Shown here piece after piece: positions 17,007-25,601 of a stretch of 50,407 bases of DNA. The position numbers and the translations under genes are program-made. This DNA is from a bacterium (lineage in GTDB: Bacteria; Electryoneota; Electryoneia; Electryoneales; Electryoneaceae): the NCBI GenBank assembly GCA_020444425.1, contig JAHLLB010000034.1, forward strand, positions 1 to 50,407. The letters run 5' to 3'. Positions within the stretch are counted from its first letter, which is position 1, and the number at the start of each line of letters is the position of its first letter. The notes under the pieces were generated by a model. The model did not search any database. It was not told where the DNA came from and saw only the letters and a list, made by a program, of their open reading frames with translations.

Positions 17007-19433
17007 ATGAACATCCAGGTTTCGGAACAAACGATGGCCGATGCTCGCGGCATCGCCAGGGACGTCCACTCGATGATGGTGGCAAGCTACAAGTTCGATG
17101 GTACGACCTGCAAGCCCTTGCCAGCTATCACTTTGCGAGACACCATCGCGGCGAAGCTGGTGGAGCCGGAGAATCTGCTGCGGGTGCAGCTGGTGTATCC
17201 CGAAGACGGGCCAGACGATCGCTGGTACGCGTCCTGCGAAGCGCTGCTTGGTGGAGGTATTGAACATCGTGGGAAACGGTACAAGATCCTCGGAGCAAGC
17301 AGCAGCCTTAAGAAGGGGAATGTGTGGCTGGCGACCGATGATGTCCGGGAGAAGTTGCATCCATACTTCATCACGTCACAGGAGGCGCTGGCGTACCTCG
17401 GCATCCTGTTCAGTGGGTGTCACCATGGGATTCACCGGCTGGAGGGTGTTCGCGGTATGGTCGTGGACGATGGCGTCCACGATACAGCCGACGGCATGGG
17501 CTACGTGTCCCGAGAGTTCCTTCGAAGGATGGGTTTGCCGGAGCGTCAGATCCAAGTGCGATTCGTTGGAGACCAGGCCGGAGCACAGTGGCTTGGTAAG
17601 GGAACATTGTTGCCAGCCGATCTGCCCGATGGTCGCGACTTCATCCTGCCGAAATCGATGGTCAAGGGTGCCGGTTCTCCACCAGAAGGAGCATGGACCT
17701 GCTGGTTCGGTTTGCGAGACATCGCGAAAACACGGCGCTACCGCAGTTCCTTTACCTACGCGCAGTGGTTCGACGACCCCACCCTTGAGTCCGTCTGGCC
17801 GGTGGTCGAACATCGGCTGGAGGTGATCAAAGGCGCCTTGTCTGATCGGGACAAGGCGCTTCGCTTTCTGGGGCTGCTGCATGTTGACAGCATGGACCCA
17901 GCGCGCTCCAAGGCCGAAGCGTTCCTCGAAGCCGGCATCGAACCTGACCATCCCTGGCTGCAGCGCCAGTTGCGCACAATGATGCGGCGATCGTTTGTCG
18001 ACCTGGCACTTGGTGGCGGGATCGAGTTGACCGGACGTATGGGAGCCTGGACACCCGACCTGCCGGAAGGTGTGATTTGTGCGCCGGACCTGTCCGCCGG
18101 ACCAGTGGTGTTGAGCCGTTTCCCGATTCGTGATCCACACAGTTTCGTCCCGGTGTGGAACGAGCCAGACGCCGTGCCGGATGCTCCTCCCGGAACCGTG
18201 TTCGTCAACGATCAGGACTGTCAGCAGCTGGATGGCGACTACGATGGTGACATGTTCACCGTCTGCACCCAGCCAGCGATTCTCGAAGCGGTGACATCGC
18301 CGGACTGGTATTCAGACTACCGCCGTCAGGATGTTCCGCCGAAGAAACGGCGCAAGGATCCGCTGACGTCACTGCCTTATGTGGCCGTGGAGAGTATCGG
18401 TGGTGCCATCGGTACTTATTCGTATGCGATCGCCGGCGCGCTGCATTCCGGGCAGCCGGAGAAGATCGCGCCTCTGTCCGCCGCCCTGCAGGCCGAAGTC
18501 CAAAGCCTGAAGTGGACCACCCGCGGGGATCGCGCCCTGTTGGACGATCCCGCGCTCGCCATCCCACAGTTTATCGCCGATGCGAAAAACGACAGTGACC
18601 TGTTTGACCGTAAGGCGGAAACGGTGGAAGGCGACACGGCGCTGGTACGTCAGTACAACCGCGTGGTCCGGGCGTGGTCCGATGACCTGCCCGCCACGCG
18701 TCCGCTGGTCCAATTCAAGCATCATGTACCCATCTGGAAGGTGCCCGCGGCTCTCCATCATGTGGAGGAAGCGAAGGCGGTGGTGCTGACGTACAACCGC
18801 TGGATTGCCAGCATCCTGCAGCAGATGAAGAATCCGTCACAGGATGATCTCACAGGCCCGATCGGTTTCCTCGAAGCCTGGGATCAGTCGAAGACGGTAG
18901 ACCGTGATGCATGGGGCGCCGCCCTGTGGCATGTGGTGCATGGTACCCGTGCGGATACCACAGGCAGCGCTGCTTTCCACGCGTTCACCGAGGAGCTGCT
19001 GGCTCTGATCGCAGACACAGCCAACCTCCCTGCACCGATGCGCCAGACACAGGCCAAACCAGCGTCGGATGCAGAACAATCCCACACCGAAGATGGGGAA
19101 GGTGCAGGCCAGGCTCCCTCCACTCGGACGCCGGGTGATCCGAATGTGATCCCGCTGGTCGGTGGCTTGAAGGTAGCCGATGATGATCAGGGATTTCGGC
19201 GCTTCATCTACAAGTTGTCGGATGCGGGCACTGTGAATCTCAGGACAGCCGCAGGAAACGGAAGCGGTCCCGGCTTCTATGCCGGAGACCGCTTCGTCGG
19301 GTGTGTGCCGAAGGACCACCTGCTCTATGGTTCTATTCCGGATGGACTGACCTTCCCGGCCCGTCTGCAGCTCCGTGGTCGCACAGTGTACGCCATGCCT
19401 TTGGACGCATGCTGGCTCACCAGACAGAATTGA
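17007..19433 (+). CDS. Single-subunit DxDGD RNA polymerase, YonO/QDE-1-like
   Basis: The 808-residue protein has the catalytic signature of two-barrel RNA polymerases: QQLDGDYDGDMF, with the metal-binding DxDGD at 411-415. It is preceded by a conserved-looking LSRFPIRDPHSFVPV and GTVFVNDQD segment, placed as the R-P...HP...D block is before DxDGD in eukaryotic RdRPs and in the SPbeta YonO protein. The length is close to YonO (about 840). YonO is known to be a DNA-dependent polymerase that transcribes phage late genes. A Lys/Arg cluster (PPKKRRKDP) follows. The ATG at 17007 lies 5 nt after AGGAGGT; an earlier in-frame ATG lacks a ribosome site. Its neighbours are recombination and replication genes of an integrative element. 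Family membership rests on the motif and its context; overall homology needs a profile search. Confidence 0.78.
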   Translation: MNIQVSEQTMADARGIARDVHSMMVASYKFDGTTCKPLPAITLRDTIAAKLVEPENLLRVQLVYPEDGPDDRWYASCEALLGGGIEHRGKRYKILGASSSLKKGNVWLATDDVREKLHPYFITSQEALAYLGILFSGCHHGIHRLEGVRGMVVDDGVHDTADGMGYVSREFLRRMGLPERQIQVRFVGDQAGAQWLGKGTLLPADLPDGRDFILPKSMVKGAGSPPEGAWTCWFGLRDIAKTRRYRSSFTYAQWFDDPTLESVWPVVEHRLEVIKGALSDRDKALRFLGLLHVDSMDPARSKAEAFLEAGIEPDHPWLQRQLRTMMRRSFVDLALGGGIELTGRMGAWTPDLPEGVICAPDLSAGPVVLSRFPIRDPHSFVPVWNEPDAVPDAPPGTVFVNDQDCQQLDGDYDGDMFTVCTQPAILEAVTSPDWYSDYRRQDVPPKKRRKDPLTSLPYVAVESIGGAIGTYSYAIAGALHSGQPEKIAPLSAALQAEVQSLKWTTRGDRALLDDPALAIPQFIADAKNDSDLFDRKAETVEGDTALVRQYNRVVRAWSDDLPATRPLVQFKHHVPIWKVPAALHHVEEAKAVVLTYNRWIASILQQMKNPSQDDLTGPIGFLEAWDQSKTVDRDAWGAALWHVVHGTRADTTGSAAFHAFTEELLALIADTANLPAPMRQTQAKPASDAEQSHTEDGEGAGQAPSTRTPGDPNVIPLVGGLKVADDDQGFRRFIYKLSDAGTVNLRTAAGNGSGPGFYAGDRFVGCVPKDHLLYGSIPDGLTFPARLQLRGRTVYAMPLDACWLTRQN

Positions 19434-20017
19434 TCCCGGCGTGGCCGGTCAACACGCACGGATATAGCTTGCCCTGATCGTCCCCAATGAAAAATCCCAC
19501 GCAACCCGAACGGTCCGTGGGACTACACGCCGCTGACGCGGCCCCGCCTGCTGAATAACCTGTCAGTCATCCATGTTGTGGTTTCACATCTCCACCATCT
19601 CCGTCATTCCGTGGCGCTGACGCGCGGGGTGGTGGTTCATGCATTATCCGGATCATCGATTTCGGAGGAGATTAGCCCGGATTATACCCTGTATACGCAT
19701 AAGCAGATACGACCATATACAGTCTTAACCCAAGCCCCTGTGAATACTCAGGTTCCGGTTCATCGGAAGCACTGAGGGCCGCGTTTCACCGTGGAGCGGA
19801 TCGAGTCGCTGAGACACTCTGAGACAATGTGAGACAACGACACCCGAAATGAAGAGGCCGGTATCGAAGTACACCGGCCATCGGTCGTGTGTCGATCTGT
19901 CAGATCAAGGAGCCAGGGCTTGGGCTTCGCCGCTGGACCCCGACGTCGTGGGGGGCAAGCCCCCCACACCCCCCAGCAGAAAACAGAAGGCAGAACACAG
20001 AAAAGCAGAACAACCCC
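19434..20017. other. Long intergenic region with several hairpins
   Basis: No gene is supported here. It holds a perfect 9-bp hairpin GTGGGGGGC/GCCCCCCAC (about 19949-19968), a GGCCGGT/ACCGGCC hairpin (about 19856-19881), three spaced copies of TGAGACA (about 19809-19836), and an A-rich, G/A-repetitive stretch at 19977-20016. It separates the plus-strand polymerase gene from the convergent lipoprotein gene. Confidence 0.6.
19490..19522 (-). terminator. Rho-independent terminator reading on the minus strand
   Basis: A stem TCCCACG/CGTGGGA (19495-19501 with 19516-19522) is followed on the minus strand by five T (complement of 19490-19494). It could end transcripts of the lipoprotein gene 500 bp upstream. 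Confidence 0.5.
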
Positions 20018-22531
20018 TCAAGGACTGGGAGAAATGCGGACCAAGCGAAAGCCATTGTTGATGCGTCGGTCCGGCGGGGTGCTGGTGCCGCGATTGGCGG
20101 AACGACAGCGCTGTGGATCGTTGCTCCACGAGCCGCCGCGCAACACACGATGCGACAAAGGCCCCTCGGGACCTTGGGGATCGGTCACAGCAGGATAGCA
20201 GTCGTCGTAATAATGGCTGTCGTACCAGTCCAGGCACCACTCCCACACGTTCCCGTGCATGTCATACAACCCCCACGGATTGGGAATCTTCTGGCCGACC
20301 GGTTTCGTCCCGTTAGGATCGTTGTTCCACGAGAACCAGGCATAATCCTCGAGTTCCGTGTAGCCTGGGTCGTCGCTGTACCAGAAGCGGGTTTCATCAT
20401 AGCCCGCGCGGCATGCGTATTCCCACTCCGCTTCCGTCGGCAAGCGCCAGGGATCGCCCGGCTCCGCCGCATTGATCGACGGCAGGAAATCGTTGCTGAT
20501 ATCGTTGTGACTCACTTGTTCTGCTGGGTGTGTCGGGTTGCCGTCGAAGTAGAAATCCCAATCCCCCATCACCGCTTCCCACTGCTCCTGGGTAACCTCG
20601 TACTTCCCCATCCAGAAGCCCTGAGAGATCGTCACCTCGTGGCGGGGGTATTCATCCGTTTGGGCATCATCCTCACCGTCCTGCGCACCCATCCAGTAGG
20701 TGCCCGGGTCAATCCAGATCATGGTGACATATTCGCCTGTGTTGCCCAGCTCGAAGTCCTGTTCGATGATGTTGCCACCTCCTCCATTGTCAACACTTAC
20801 AGCCCATCCAGCCATCTGCTCATTGCCGGCAGCATCATACGCTGTGGCATGTATGTTGTGTTGACCATCTGAAAAGCTGTAGGTATTCCAAGTCACGCTG
20901 TAGTGATCATTGGGATCAGGTGTTGTGTCTTCCCCGATCTCGACGAACTGGTTGCCTTCATAAACCTCAAAGACAACTCGCTCAACACCCACGTTGTCTG
21001 TGGCTTGTGCAACAAGTTCGACCATTCCTGATACTGTTTCACCAGGTAAAGGTGAAACGTAGGTTATTTCCGGTGGTTCGGTGTCTGCTCCACTATTATC
21101 CACGAAGATCGACCTTTCCACCACGTTCGTGTTTCCATCCATGTCACGTGCTGTTGCTCGAATCGTGTATTCGTCATTTGCATACCCGATTGTACTCCAT
21201 GGAGGCGGGCTATACTGGTCTCCATTCTGCGGACTTGCATCCTCGAAGACTACCACGGTCTCTGTCATGCTGAAAATCTCAAACACCACATTTTGCACCT
21301 CAACATTGTCCGTGGCTTCTGCAAGAACTTCAATCGTCCCACTCACTGTACTCTCATCTTCCGGGGTTGGTGGGGAGACAAACTCGATTTCAGGGGGAGT
21401 GTTGTCGGCATCCTCATCCTGGTAGGAATCCACGACATGGTCCATTGGGTCTGAATCATATTCCCGCACAGGCAAGTCGTAAAGACTTTGTCGGGCCTCG
21501 ACATTGTTGAATTCGTATTCTCCCGTGAAAGCCCGCCATATTAAACCTTGCGGGTCCCTGGCCAGAGCCCATGCTACCCCCACATAGTATTCGGAATTCG
21601 GATTCGGCGTTTCGTCAAATCGAAAGACCAGGCAATCCCCATCGAACCAGGAAGCCATTTCGTCATCGGTATAAATAGGCCCCGTCCAATACAGCATATC
21701 CTCTGGATCTTCCCCCAGCATGACAGCTGCTGAAGCTCCTTGATGCTCAACCCTGAGTTTCTGCCCATCTACCTGTTCATCGAACCAGAATTGATTGTAT
21801 TTCTTCAGCCCTACAACAAAATAAGACTGGATTAGATCTGGAGGAGCCGGAATATAGTCGTCTATTACTTTTCTTGCGGTACCATATCCATCCAGCGCAT
21901 ATCCCAATTTCGTCGGGATTCCTGCAAGCCCATAGTCCTGGTTGTTGTAAATGCCATAGACGCGAACTCTGCAGCAGATTTTATTCTGACTGTCACGGAA
22001 CATCTCCATGTCAAGGCGTACAACACCATCAGCAGCTGTGTAATACGAAAAATGCTGAATCGTGGCGTATACAATGTGGTTCTGGGTATCAACTGAATCC
22101 ACCGGGAGTTCACTGACGAGTGATGAATCGGGATTGTAGTAGAATGCGGTAATGTTGTCTTCGTCTTGGACGTCTGGGTCATAGGGCAACCCGATGACTA
22201 CAGGTTCATCAAACGTCAATCCCGCAGGCTGTAAATCGACGACGATTGATTCTTCATCTCCTGGCAGACTCAGCGTGTCCGGGGCTGCTTGAATCGAAAT
22301 GTTCTGCTCACCAGATAGCGCACCTTCGGGGATACTGATGATTGTACCAAAAGTAGGTGAGTCTGGATTGGTATCCTCTACGATACCACCCTGTTCCGAA
22401 ATGCTGCCTTCACCATCCTGGTAGTGCGGTGGCTGGTCGGATGGTTCTGTGGGGTTGTCTTTCTCTTCGTTGCAAGACACAAAAACGATGATCGCCAGCG
22501 ATAATACGAGCAACAACCAGATGGACTTCAT
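20018..22531 (-). CDS. Lipoprotein with Ig-like repeats and a C-terminal FGE-sulfatase (SUMF) domain
   Basis: The 837-residue protein starts MKSIWLLLVLSLAIIVFVSC, a lipoprotein signal with the lipid Cys at residue 20. A ZU5-like/beta-rich region follows (TIISIPEGALSGEQNISI ... GLTFDEPVVIGLPY). Two Ig-like repeats share ATDNV..V..VVFE. The last 230 residues form a formylglycine-generating-enzyme-like domain: GTYWMGAQDGE, YEVTQEQWEAVMG, RLPTEAEWEYACRAG, GLYDMHGNVWEWCLDW, RVLRGGSWSNDPQRCRSANR, NNGFRLVR. Such domains occur in true FGEs and in many secreted binding proteins. A surface-anchored recognition or adhesion role is likeliest. The ATG at 22531 follows GAGGGG. It is oriented against the surrounding phage-like genes and is probably cargo. 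The C-terminal motif is also a common diversity-generating retroelement target fold, but no reverse transcriptase is present. Confidence 0.85.
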   Translation of the reverse strand: MKSIWLLLVLSLAIIVFVSCNEEKDNPTEPSDQPPHYQDGEGSISEQGGIVEDTNPDSPTFGTIISIPEGALSGEQNISIQAAPDTLSLPGDEESIVVDLQPAGLTFDEPVVIGLPYDPDVQDEDNITAFYYNPDSSLVSELPVDSVDTQNHIVYATIQHFSYYTAADGVVRLDMEMFRDSQNKICCRVRVYGIYNNQDYGLAGIPTKLGYALDGYGTARKVIDDYIPAPPDLIQSYFVVGLKKYNQFWFDEQVDGQKLRVEHQGASAAVMLGEDPEDMLYWTGPIYTDDEMASWFDGDCLVFRFDETPNPNSEYYVGVAWALARDPQGLIWRAFTGEYEFNNVEARQSLYDLPVREYDSDPMDHVVDSYQDEDADNTPPEIEFVSPPTPEDESTVSGTIEVLAEATDNVEVQNVVFEIFSMTETVVVFEDASPQNGDQYSPPPWSTIGYANDEYTIRATARDMDGNTNVVERSIFVDNSGADTEPPEITYVSPLPGETVSGMVELVAQATDNVGVERVVFEVYEGNQFVEIGEDTTPDPNDHYSVTWNTYSFSDGQHNIHATAYDAAGNEQMAGWAVSVDNGGGGNIIEQDFELGNTGEYVTMIWIDPGTYWMGAQDGEDDAQTDEYPRHEVTISQGFWMGKYEVTQEQWEAVMGDWDFYFDGNPTHPAEQVSHNDISNDFLPSINAAEPGDPWRLPTEAEWEYACRAGYDETRFWYSDDPGYTELEDYAWFSWNNDPNGTKPVGQKIPNPWGLYDMHGNVWEWCLDWYDSHYYDDCYPAVTDPQGPEGPLSHRVLRGGSWSNDPQRCRSANRGTSTPPDRRINNGFRLVRISPSP

Positions 22532-22636
22532 GATCCCCTCCCCCGATTCGCCTGCAGCAGTAACCACAAGCTTGTATACGAACAGTTACTAATACCCTCC
22601 CAACTTAATGTACGCATTCTCACGGCAAATCGTCAA

Positions 22637-22653
22637 CCCGTTCCAGAAACGGG
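22637..22653 (+). promoter_or_regulatory. Leader hairpin upstream of the Rad52-like gene
   Basis: A stem CCCGTT/AACGGG with a 5-nt loop lies 39 nt before the start codon. It resembles the leader hairpins upstream of the polymerase, DUF932 and small membrane protein genes. The function is unknown. Confidence 0.4.
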
Positions 22654-22691
22654 GTGCCGGTGGTTTCACGTTCACACAAGGAGGAAGTACC

Positions 22692-23375
22692 ATGAACAGC
22701 ATTCCCATCACCGAACTGACCGCGCCGTTCAACGCGGACCAGGTCAAGCAGCGGCGAGGTTCCTTCGGCAAGGAACTCGCCTACATCGAAGCTCACAACG
22801 TGATCGCCCGGCTGAACGACGTGCTGGACGGTCGGTGGAGCTTCCAAATCGTGCAGATGGAAGTTGAGCCTGACGAAGTGATCATTCGCGGGCGGCTGAC
22901 CATTGGCGACACAGTCCGTGAACAGTTCGGCGGATCGAAGATTACTCGGCATCGCGATACCGGCGAAATCATGAACCTGGCGGACGATCTGAAATCGGCC
23001 GCCAGCGATGCGCTGAAAAAGTGCGCCAGTCTGGCCGGGGTCGCGTTGAGCCTGTATTCCGATTCTGGAAACGGAACCGGTAACGGCAACAGCACATCCC
23101 AGACGAATGGTCGTAGCAATGGCAACGGTCAAACGAATGGGACTGCAGGGTCCAAGCGCGGTTGGAATCATCGTGAGGATGATCCGAACGCCAATGCCCG
23201 TGTTCAGTCGCCCCGCGTGTCGAACGACCAGATCGCGCGGATTGTGCAGACAGCGAAGGACGCCGGTATGCCGCAGAAGGATGTTATCCAGCTGTCCCGC
23301 GACACGTACGGCGCCACCCTGTCCCAGCTGTCCCCCGACCAGGCAGATGAATTGATCACTCTGATCGCCGCCTGA
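22692..23375 (+). CDS. Rad52/22-type single-strand annealing protein (Sak-like)
   Basis: The 227-residue protein has the Rad52-family N-terminal domain: LTAPFNADQVKQRRG, AYIEAHNVIARLNDVLDGRWSF, EVIIRGRLTIGD, and NLADDLKSAASDALKKCASLAGVAL. A Gly/Asn/Thr-rich linker (about 120-155) separates it from a short helical tail (VSNDQIARIVQTAKDAGM). These phage proteins anneal complementary single strands during recombination and replication, usually with a nuclease partner; the PD-(D/E)XK protein three genes on is a candidate. The ATG at 22692 follows AAGGAGGA. The low-complexity linker resembles that of single-strand-binding proteins and could bind partners. Confidence 0.88.
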   Translation: MNSIPITELTAPFNADQVKQRRGSFGKELAYIEAHNVIARLNDVLDGRWSFQIVQMEVEPDEVIIRGRLTIGDTVREQFGGSKITRHRDTGEIMNLADDLKSAASDALKKCASLAGVALSLYSDSGNGTGNGNSTSQTNGRSNGNGQTNGTAGSKRGWNHREDDPNANARVQSPRVSNDQIARIVQTAKDAGMPQKDVIQLSRDTYGATLSQLSPDQADELITLIAA

Positions 23376-23383
23376 TCCACTGC

Positions 23384-23443
23384 GTGCTAATCTGCTAAAG
23401 TGCTAAAGCTCTACCGTCTTTAGCAGGATTAGCGCTTTAGCAC
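23384..23443. repeat. Six-fold GCTAA iteron-like palindrome
   Basis: Three GCTAA/GCTAAAG units on the left face three TTAGC/CTTTAGC units on the right across a short spacer, giving a 60-nt imperfect palindrome that opens GTGCTAA and closes TTTAGCAC. It lies just after the Rad52-like stop. Clustered short repeats of this sort serve as replication origins, repressor operators or terminators. There is no T-tract, which argues against a simple terminator. Confidence 0.75.
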
Positions 23444-23509
23444 CTACCTATCCGTCCCTGTGATTCAGTCCCGATTCACAATTCAACAACCGCAATTCGC
23501 GGCGACCAT

Positions 23510-23535
23510 GGACTCTGCCCTCGCGGTTGGAGTCC
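23510..23535 (+). promoter_or_regulatory. Leader hairpin upstream of the DUF932 gene
   Basis: A stem GGACTC/GAGTCC with a 14-nt loop ends 16 nt before the start codon, directly in front of the AAGGAGGA ribosome site. It is one of the leader hairpins shared by plus-strand genes of this module. Confidence 0.4.
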
Positions 23536-23551
23536 GAACGAAGGAGGAAGT

Positions 23552-24307
23552 ATGCCCAGGAAAGCCATGTCCGTCGATCCGTTCATCCCGGTCGAAAAGA
23601 TCCCGTTGATGACATCTGATGGACGCCCATCCAGTCGCTACGCTGTGCACATCGGCACGAACGGCGACCGCCAGGAAGTCGGTGTGGTCAGCGACAGTTA
23701 CCAGCTGATCCCGAACCACACCGTGCATGACATCGCGCTTGACGTCTTGTCCCGCACTGACCTGACATTCGAAGACAGTGGTCACGTCTTCGACGGCAAA
23801 CGGTACCGTCACCGTTGGATCTTGCCCGACCTGTCAGTCGAACCCCGCGTCGGCGATTTCGTGCACCTGAGCTTCGACATCATCAACAGTTATGACGGAT
23901 CAACCACTGTCGGTGTGCTGTTCAACGCGCAGCGATTGGTTTGTGGAAACGGCATGATGCTGGATTTTATGCTCGGCGGATTCAAGTTCCGGCACATCAA
24001 CCGGGACGATTTCGCCGATGAACTGCAGATCGCCGCGCAGAAGGTCCGGCGTCTCGGTGAACAAATCGAACCGTTGTCACGACGGCTGAACAACCTGATC
24101 GATGTTCCGATTGTCAGGGGCGACATTCAAGGTGTTTTCCGTGAACTCAAGCTGCCGATGTCATTCCGCGCCGAAGTGTTCGACGCCATCCAGGACGACG
24201 ATGCCTGGGGCCTGTTGAACGGCTTCACCGACGTCCTGACCCGCAAGTCGAGTCATACAGCGGAGAACACCAACCGCCGCGTGATGAAATACTTGCTGGC
24301 GGCATGA
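23552..24307 (+). CDS. DUF932 phage/plasmid-like protein
   Basis: The 251-residue protein fits DUF932: YAVHIGTNGDRQEVGVVSDSYQLIPN near the N-terminus (runs RQEVGVVSDSYQLIPN), a core GDFVHLSFDIINSYDGS, and NAQRLVCGNGMML, all typical landmarks. These proteins are common on plasmids, integrative elements and phages next to recombination genes; their biochemical role is not established. The ATG at 23552 follows AAGGAGGAAGT. It is transcribed with its neighbours in the replication and recombination module. Confidence 0.88.
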   Translation: MPRKAMSVDPFIPVEKIPLMTSDGRPSSRYAVHIGTNGDRQEVGVVSDSYQLIPNHTVHDIALDVLSRTDLTFEDSGHVFDGKRYRHRWILPDLSVEPRVGDFVHLSFDIINSYDGSTTVGVLFNAQRLVCGNGMMLDFMLGGFKFRHINRDDFADELQIAAQKVRRLGEQIEPLSRRLNNLIDVPIVRGDIQGVFRELKLPMSFRAEVFDAIQDDDAWGLLNGFTDVLTRKSSHTAENTNRRVMKYLLAA

Positions 24308-24349
24308 CCGCGCTGCCGGACTTCTGTCACTTTTTTCATCACGTACACC

Positions 24350-24383
24350 GGGCCGGATCCCTTTGCGGGGTTCCGGCCCTTTC
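24350..24383 (+). terminator. Hairpin with T-tract between DUF932 and the small membrane protein
   Basis: A stem GGGCCGGATCC/GGTTCCGGCCC with a short loop is followed by TTT, about 17 nt before the next start codon. It is a weak terminator or attenuator, alike in position to the hairpin before the polymerase gene. Confidence 0.6.
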
Positions 24384-24399
24384 ACATTTCGGAGGAAAC

Positions 24400-24561
24400 A
24401 TGGGAACGGTAGTTATTGTGATCATCGCATTCGTGATTCTGATCGCTTTCGGCAGCATGCACCAGCGCGAACCGGGGGACGATTCACCCAACATCCCTGG
24501 CCTGATCGGGCTGATTATCGCGGCAGGTCTGCTGCTGGCGACATGCTCCAGCTGCGGGTAG
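24400..24561 (+). CDS. Small two-TM membrane protein
   Basis: The 53-residue protein starts at ATG 24400 after CGGAGG. It has two hydrophobic segments (residues 3-18 TVVIVIIAFVILIAFG and 33-47 GLIGLIIAAGLLLAT) joined by a polar loop, with a C-terminal CSSCG. It lies 9 nt before the nuclease gene and is likely co-translated with it. I recognise no family. The good ribosome site and packing favour a real gene. Confidence 0.65.
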   Translation: MGTVVIVIIAFVILIAFGSMHQREPGDDSPNIPGLIGLIIAAGLLLATCSSCG

Positions 24562-24570
24562 GAGGCGAAC

Positions 24571-25461
24571 GTGAACACGACACCCGAACACCTTAGCGCC
24601 AGTCGGATCAAGACGTATCTGCAGTGTCCGCTGAAGTACCGGTTGAATTACATCGACAACGTGCCGTGGGCCTTCAAGCCCGCGGCACTTGTACTTGGAA
24701 CCAGCATACATGCCGCAGTCGAAGCGTACTACCGCGCCCGAATGGACGGGACTACGCTTTCACCGGTCGACATGAAGGACGTGATCGACCAGGCATGGGA
24801 AGCTGGATCAAGCACCGACATTCCACTTGACGCCAAGGATCCCGGTGCCGTTCGCAGCCAAGGCCACGATCTGATCGATGTCTTCGCAGAGAATGTCGCG
24901 CCCAGGATGATTCTGGGTGTAGAAACTGACTTTCGTGTGTCCCTGGCCGATCCAGTCACAGGTGACGTCGTTGTCGACGCCCACACCAACGAGGTGCTGG
25001 ACATTGATCTGGTGGGCCGGATGGACCTGATCGAGACTGATGAAAGTGTCACCGGACCTTCCGGGTCCGTCGGCACACCCGTGATTGTGGACCTGAAGAC
25101 GCTGGCCCGGAAACCCAGCGAAACCGACCTGCTGTACGACCTGCAACTGTCCGCCTACGCCTTCGCGGCGCGGCGGACAGACCTGGTTCCGGATGACCGG
25201 GATGTCCTGCTCCGCTTTGATGTGCTGACGAAGACGAAGCGCCCGTCGTTTAGTCAGCACTTCGCTATCCGGTCCCCGGATTCTGATCGACGTTTCGTGT
25301 TCCTTGCCTGCGAGATCATCCATGCCATTCGGTCCAGCGTTTTCCCGCCGAATCCCGGATGGCAGTGTGGGTCTTGTACGGTGGCGCACGCGTGCGAATT
25401 CATGACGAACGGGCGCAGCCATCAGCTCGTTCCCGGCGTTGTGGAAGCGGGGGAAGGATGA
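24571..25461 (+). CDS. PD-(D/E)XK nuclease of the RecB/Cas4 type with Fe-S cysteines
   Basis: The 296-residue protein has the RecB-family set: an N-terminal cysteine in SASRIKTYLQCPLKYR (Cys19), IDLVGRMDLIE and IVDLKT (the D...DLK motif), YDLQLSAYAFA (motif QxxxY), and a C-terminal cluster WQCGSCTVAHAC. One N-terminal plus three C-terminal cysteines is the Cas4/AddB iron-sulfur pattern. Such enzymes resect DNA ends in phage recombination, which fits the Rad52-like annealase upstream. The start is GTG 24571 after AGGAGG. It has no CRISPR context. Confidence 0.9.
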   Translation: MNTTPEHLSASRIKTYLQCPLKYRLNYIDNVPWAFKPAALVLGTSIHAAVEAYYRARMDGTTLSPVDMKDVIDQAWEAGSSTDIPLDAKDPGAVRSQGHDLIDVFAENVAPRMILGVETDFRVSLADPVTGDVVVDAHTNEVLDIDLVGRMDLIETDESVTGPSGSVGTPVIVDLKTLARKPSETDLLYDLQLSAYAFAARRTDLVPDDRDVLLRFDVLTKTKRPSFSQHFAIRSPDSDRRFVFLACEIIHAIRSSVFPPNPGWQCGSCTVAHACEFMTNGRSHQLVPGVVEAGEG

Positions 25462-25598
25462 GTGGTTTTCCGGTCTGGTATCACCGGCTCCCACATGGGG
25501 CAGATCCGGCTCGTTGGTACCACGTGTCGGGAGCCGGAACCCGCTTCCACGACACTGGCTACAGAAACTATCGATCAAAGATCTTGGGGAACACTTAG
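25458..25598 (+). CDS. Small hypothetical protein coupled to the nuclease gene
   Basis: A 46-residue frame opens at an ATG that overlaps the nuclease stop in an ATGA and follows GGGGGAAGG, so it looks translationally coupled. The product is rich in His, Tyr and Arg and has no family I recognise. It overlaps a long minus-strand frame whose 3' end is doubtful. Confidence 0.45.
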   Translation: MSGFPVWYHRLPHGADPARWYHVSGAGTRFHDTGYRNYRSKILGNT

Positions 25599-25601
25599 AC
25601 A

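Noticed and set aside
20018..20140. Diversity-generating retroelement variable region
   Set aside because: No reverse transcriptase, accessory gene or template repeat was found in the window, so only the target-like fold remains.
24571..25461. Cas4-like nuclease as evidence of CRISPR
   Set aside because: No repeat-spacer array or other cas gene is present; the Rad52-like and DUF932 neighbours point to phage recombination.
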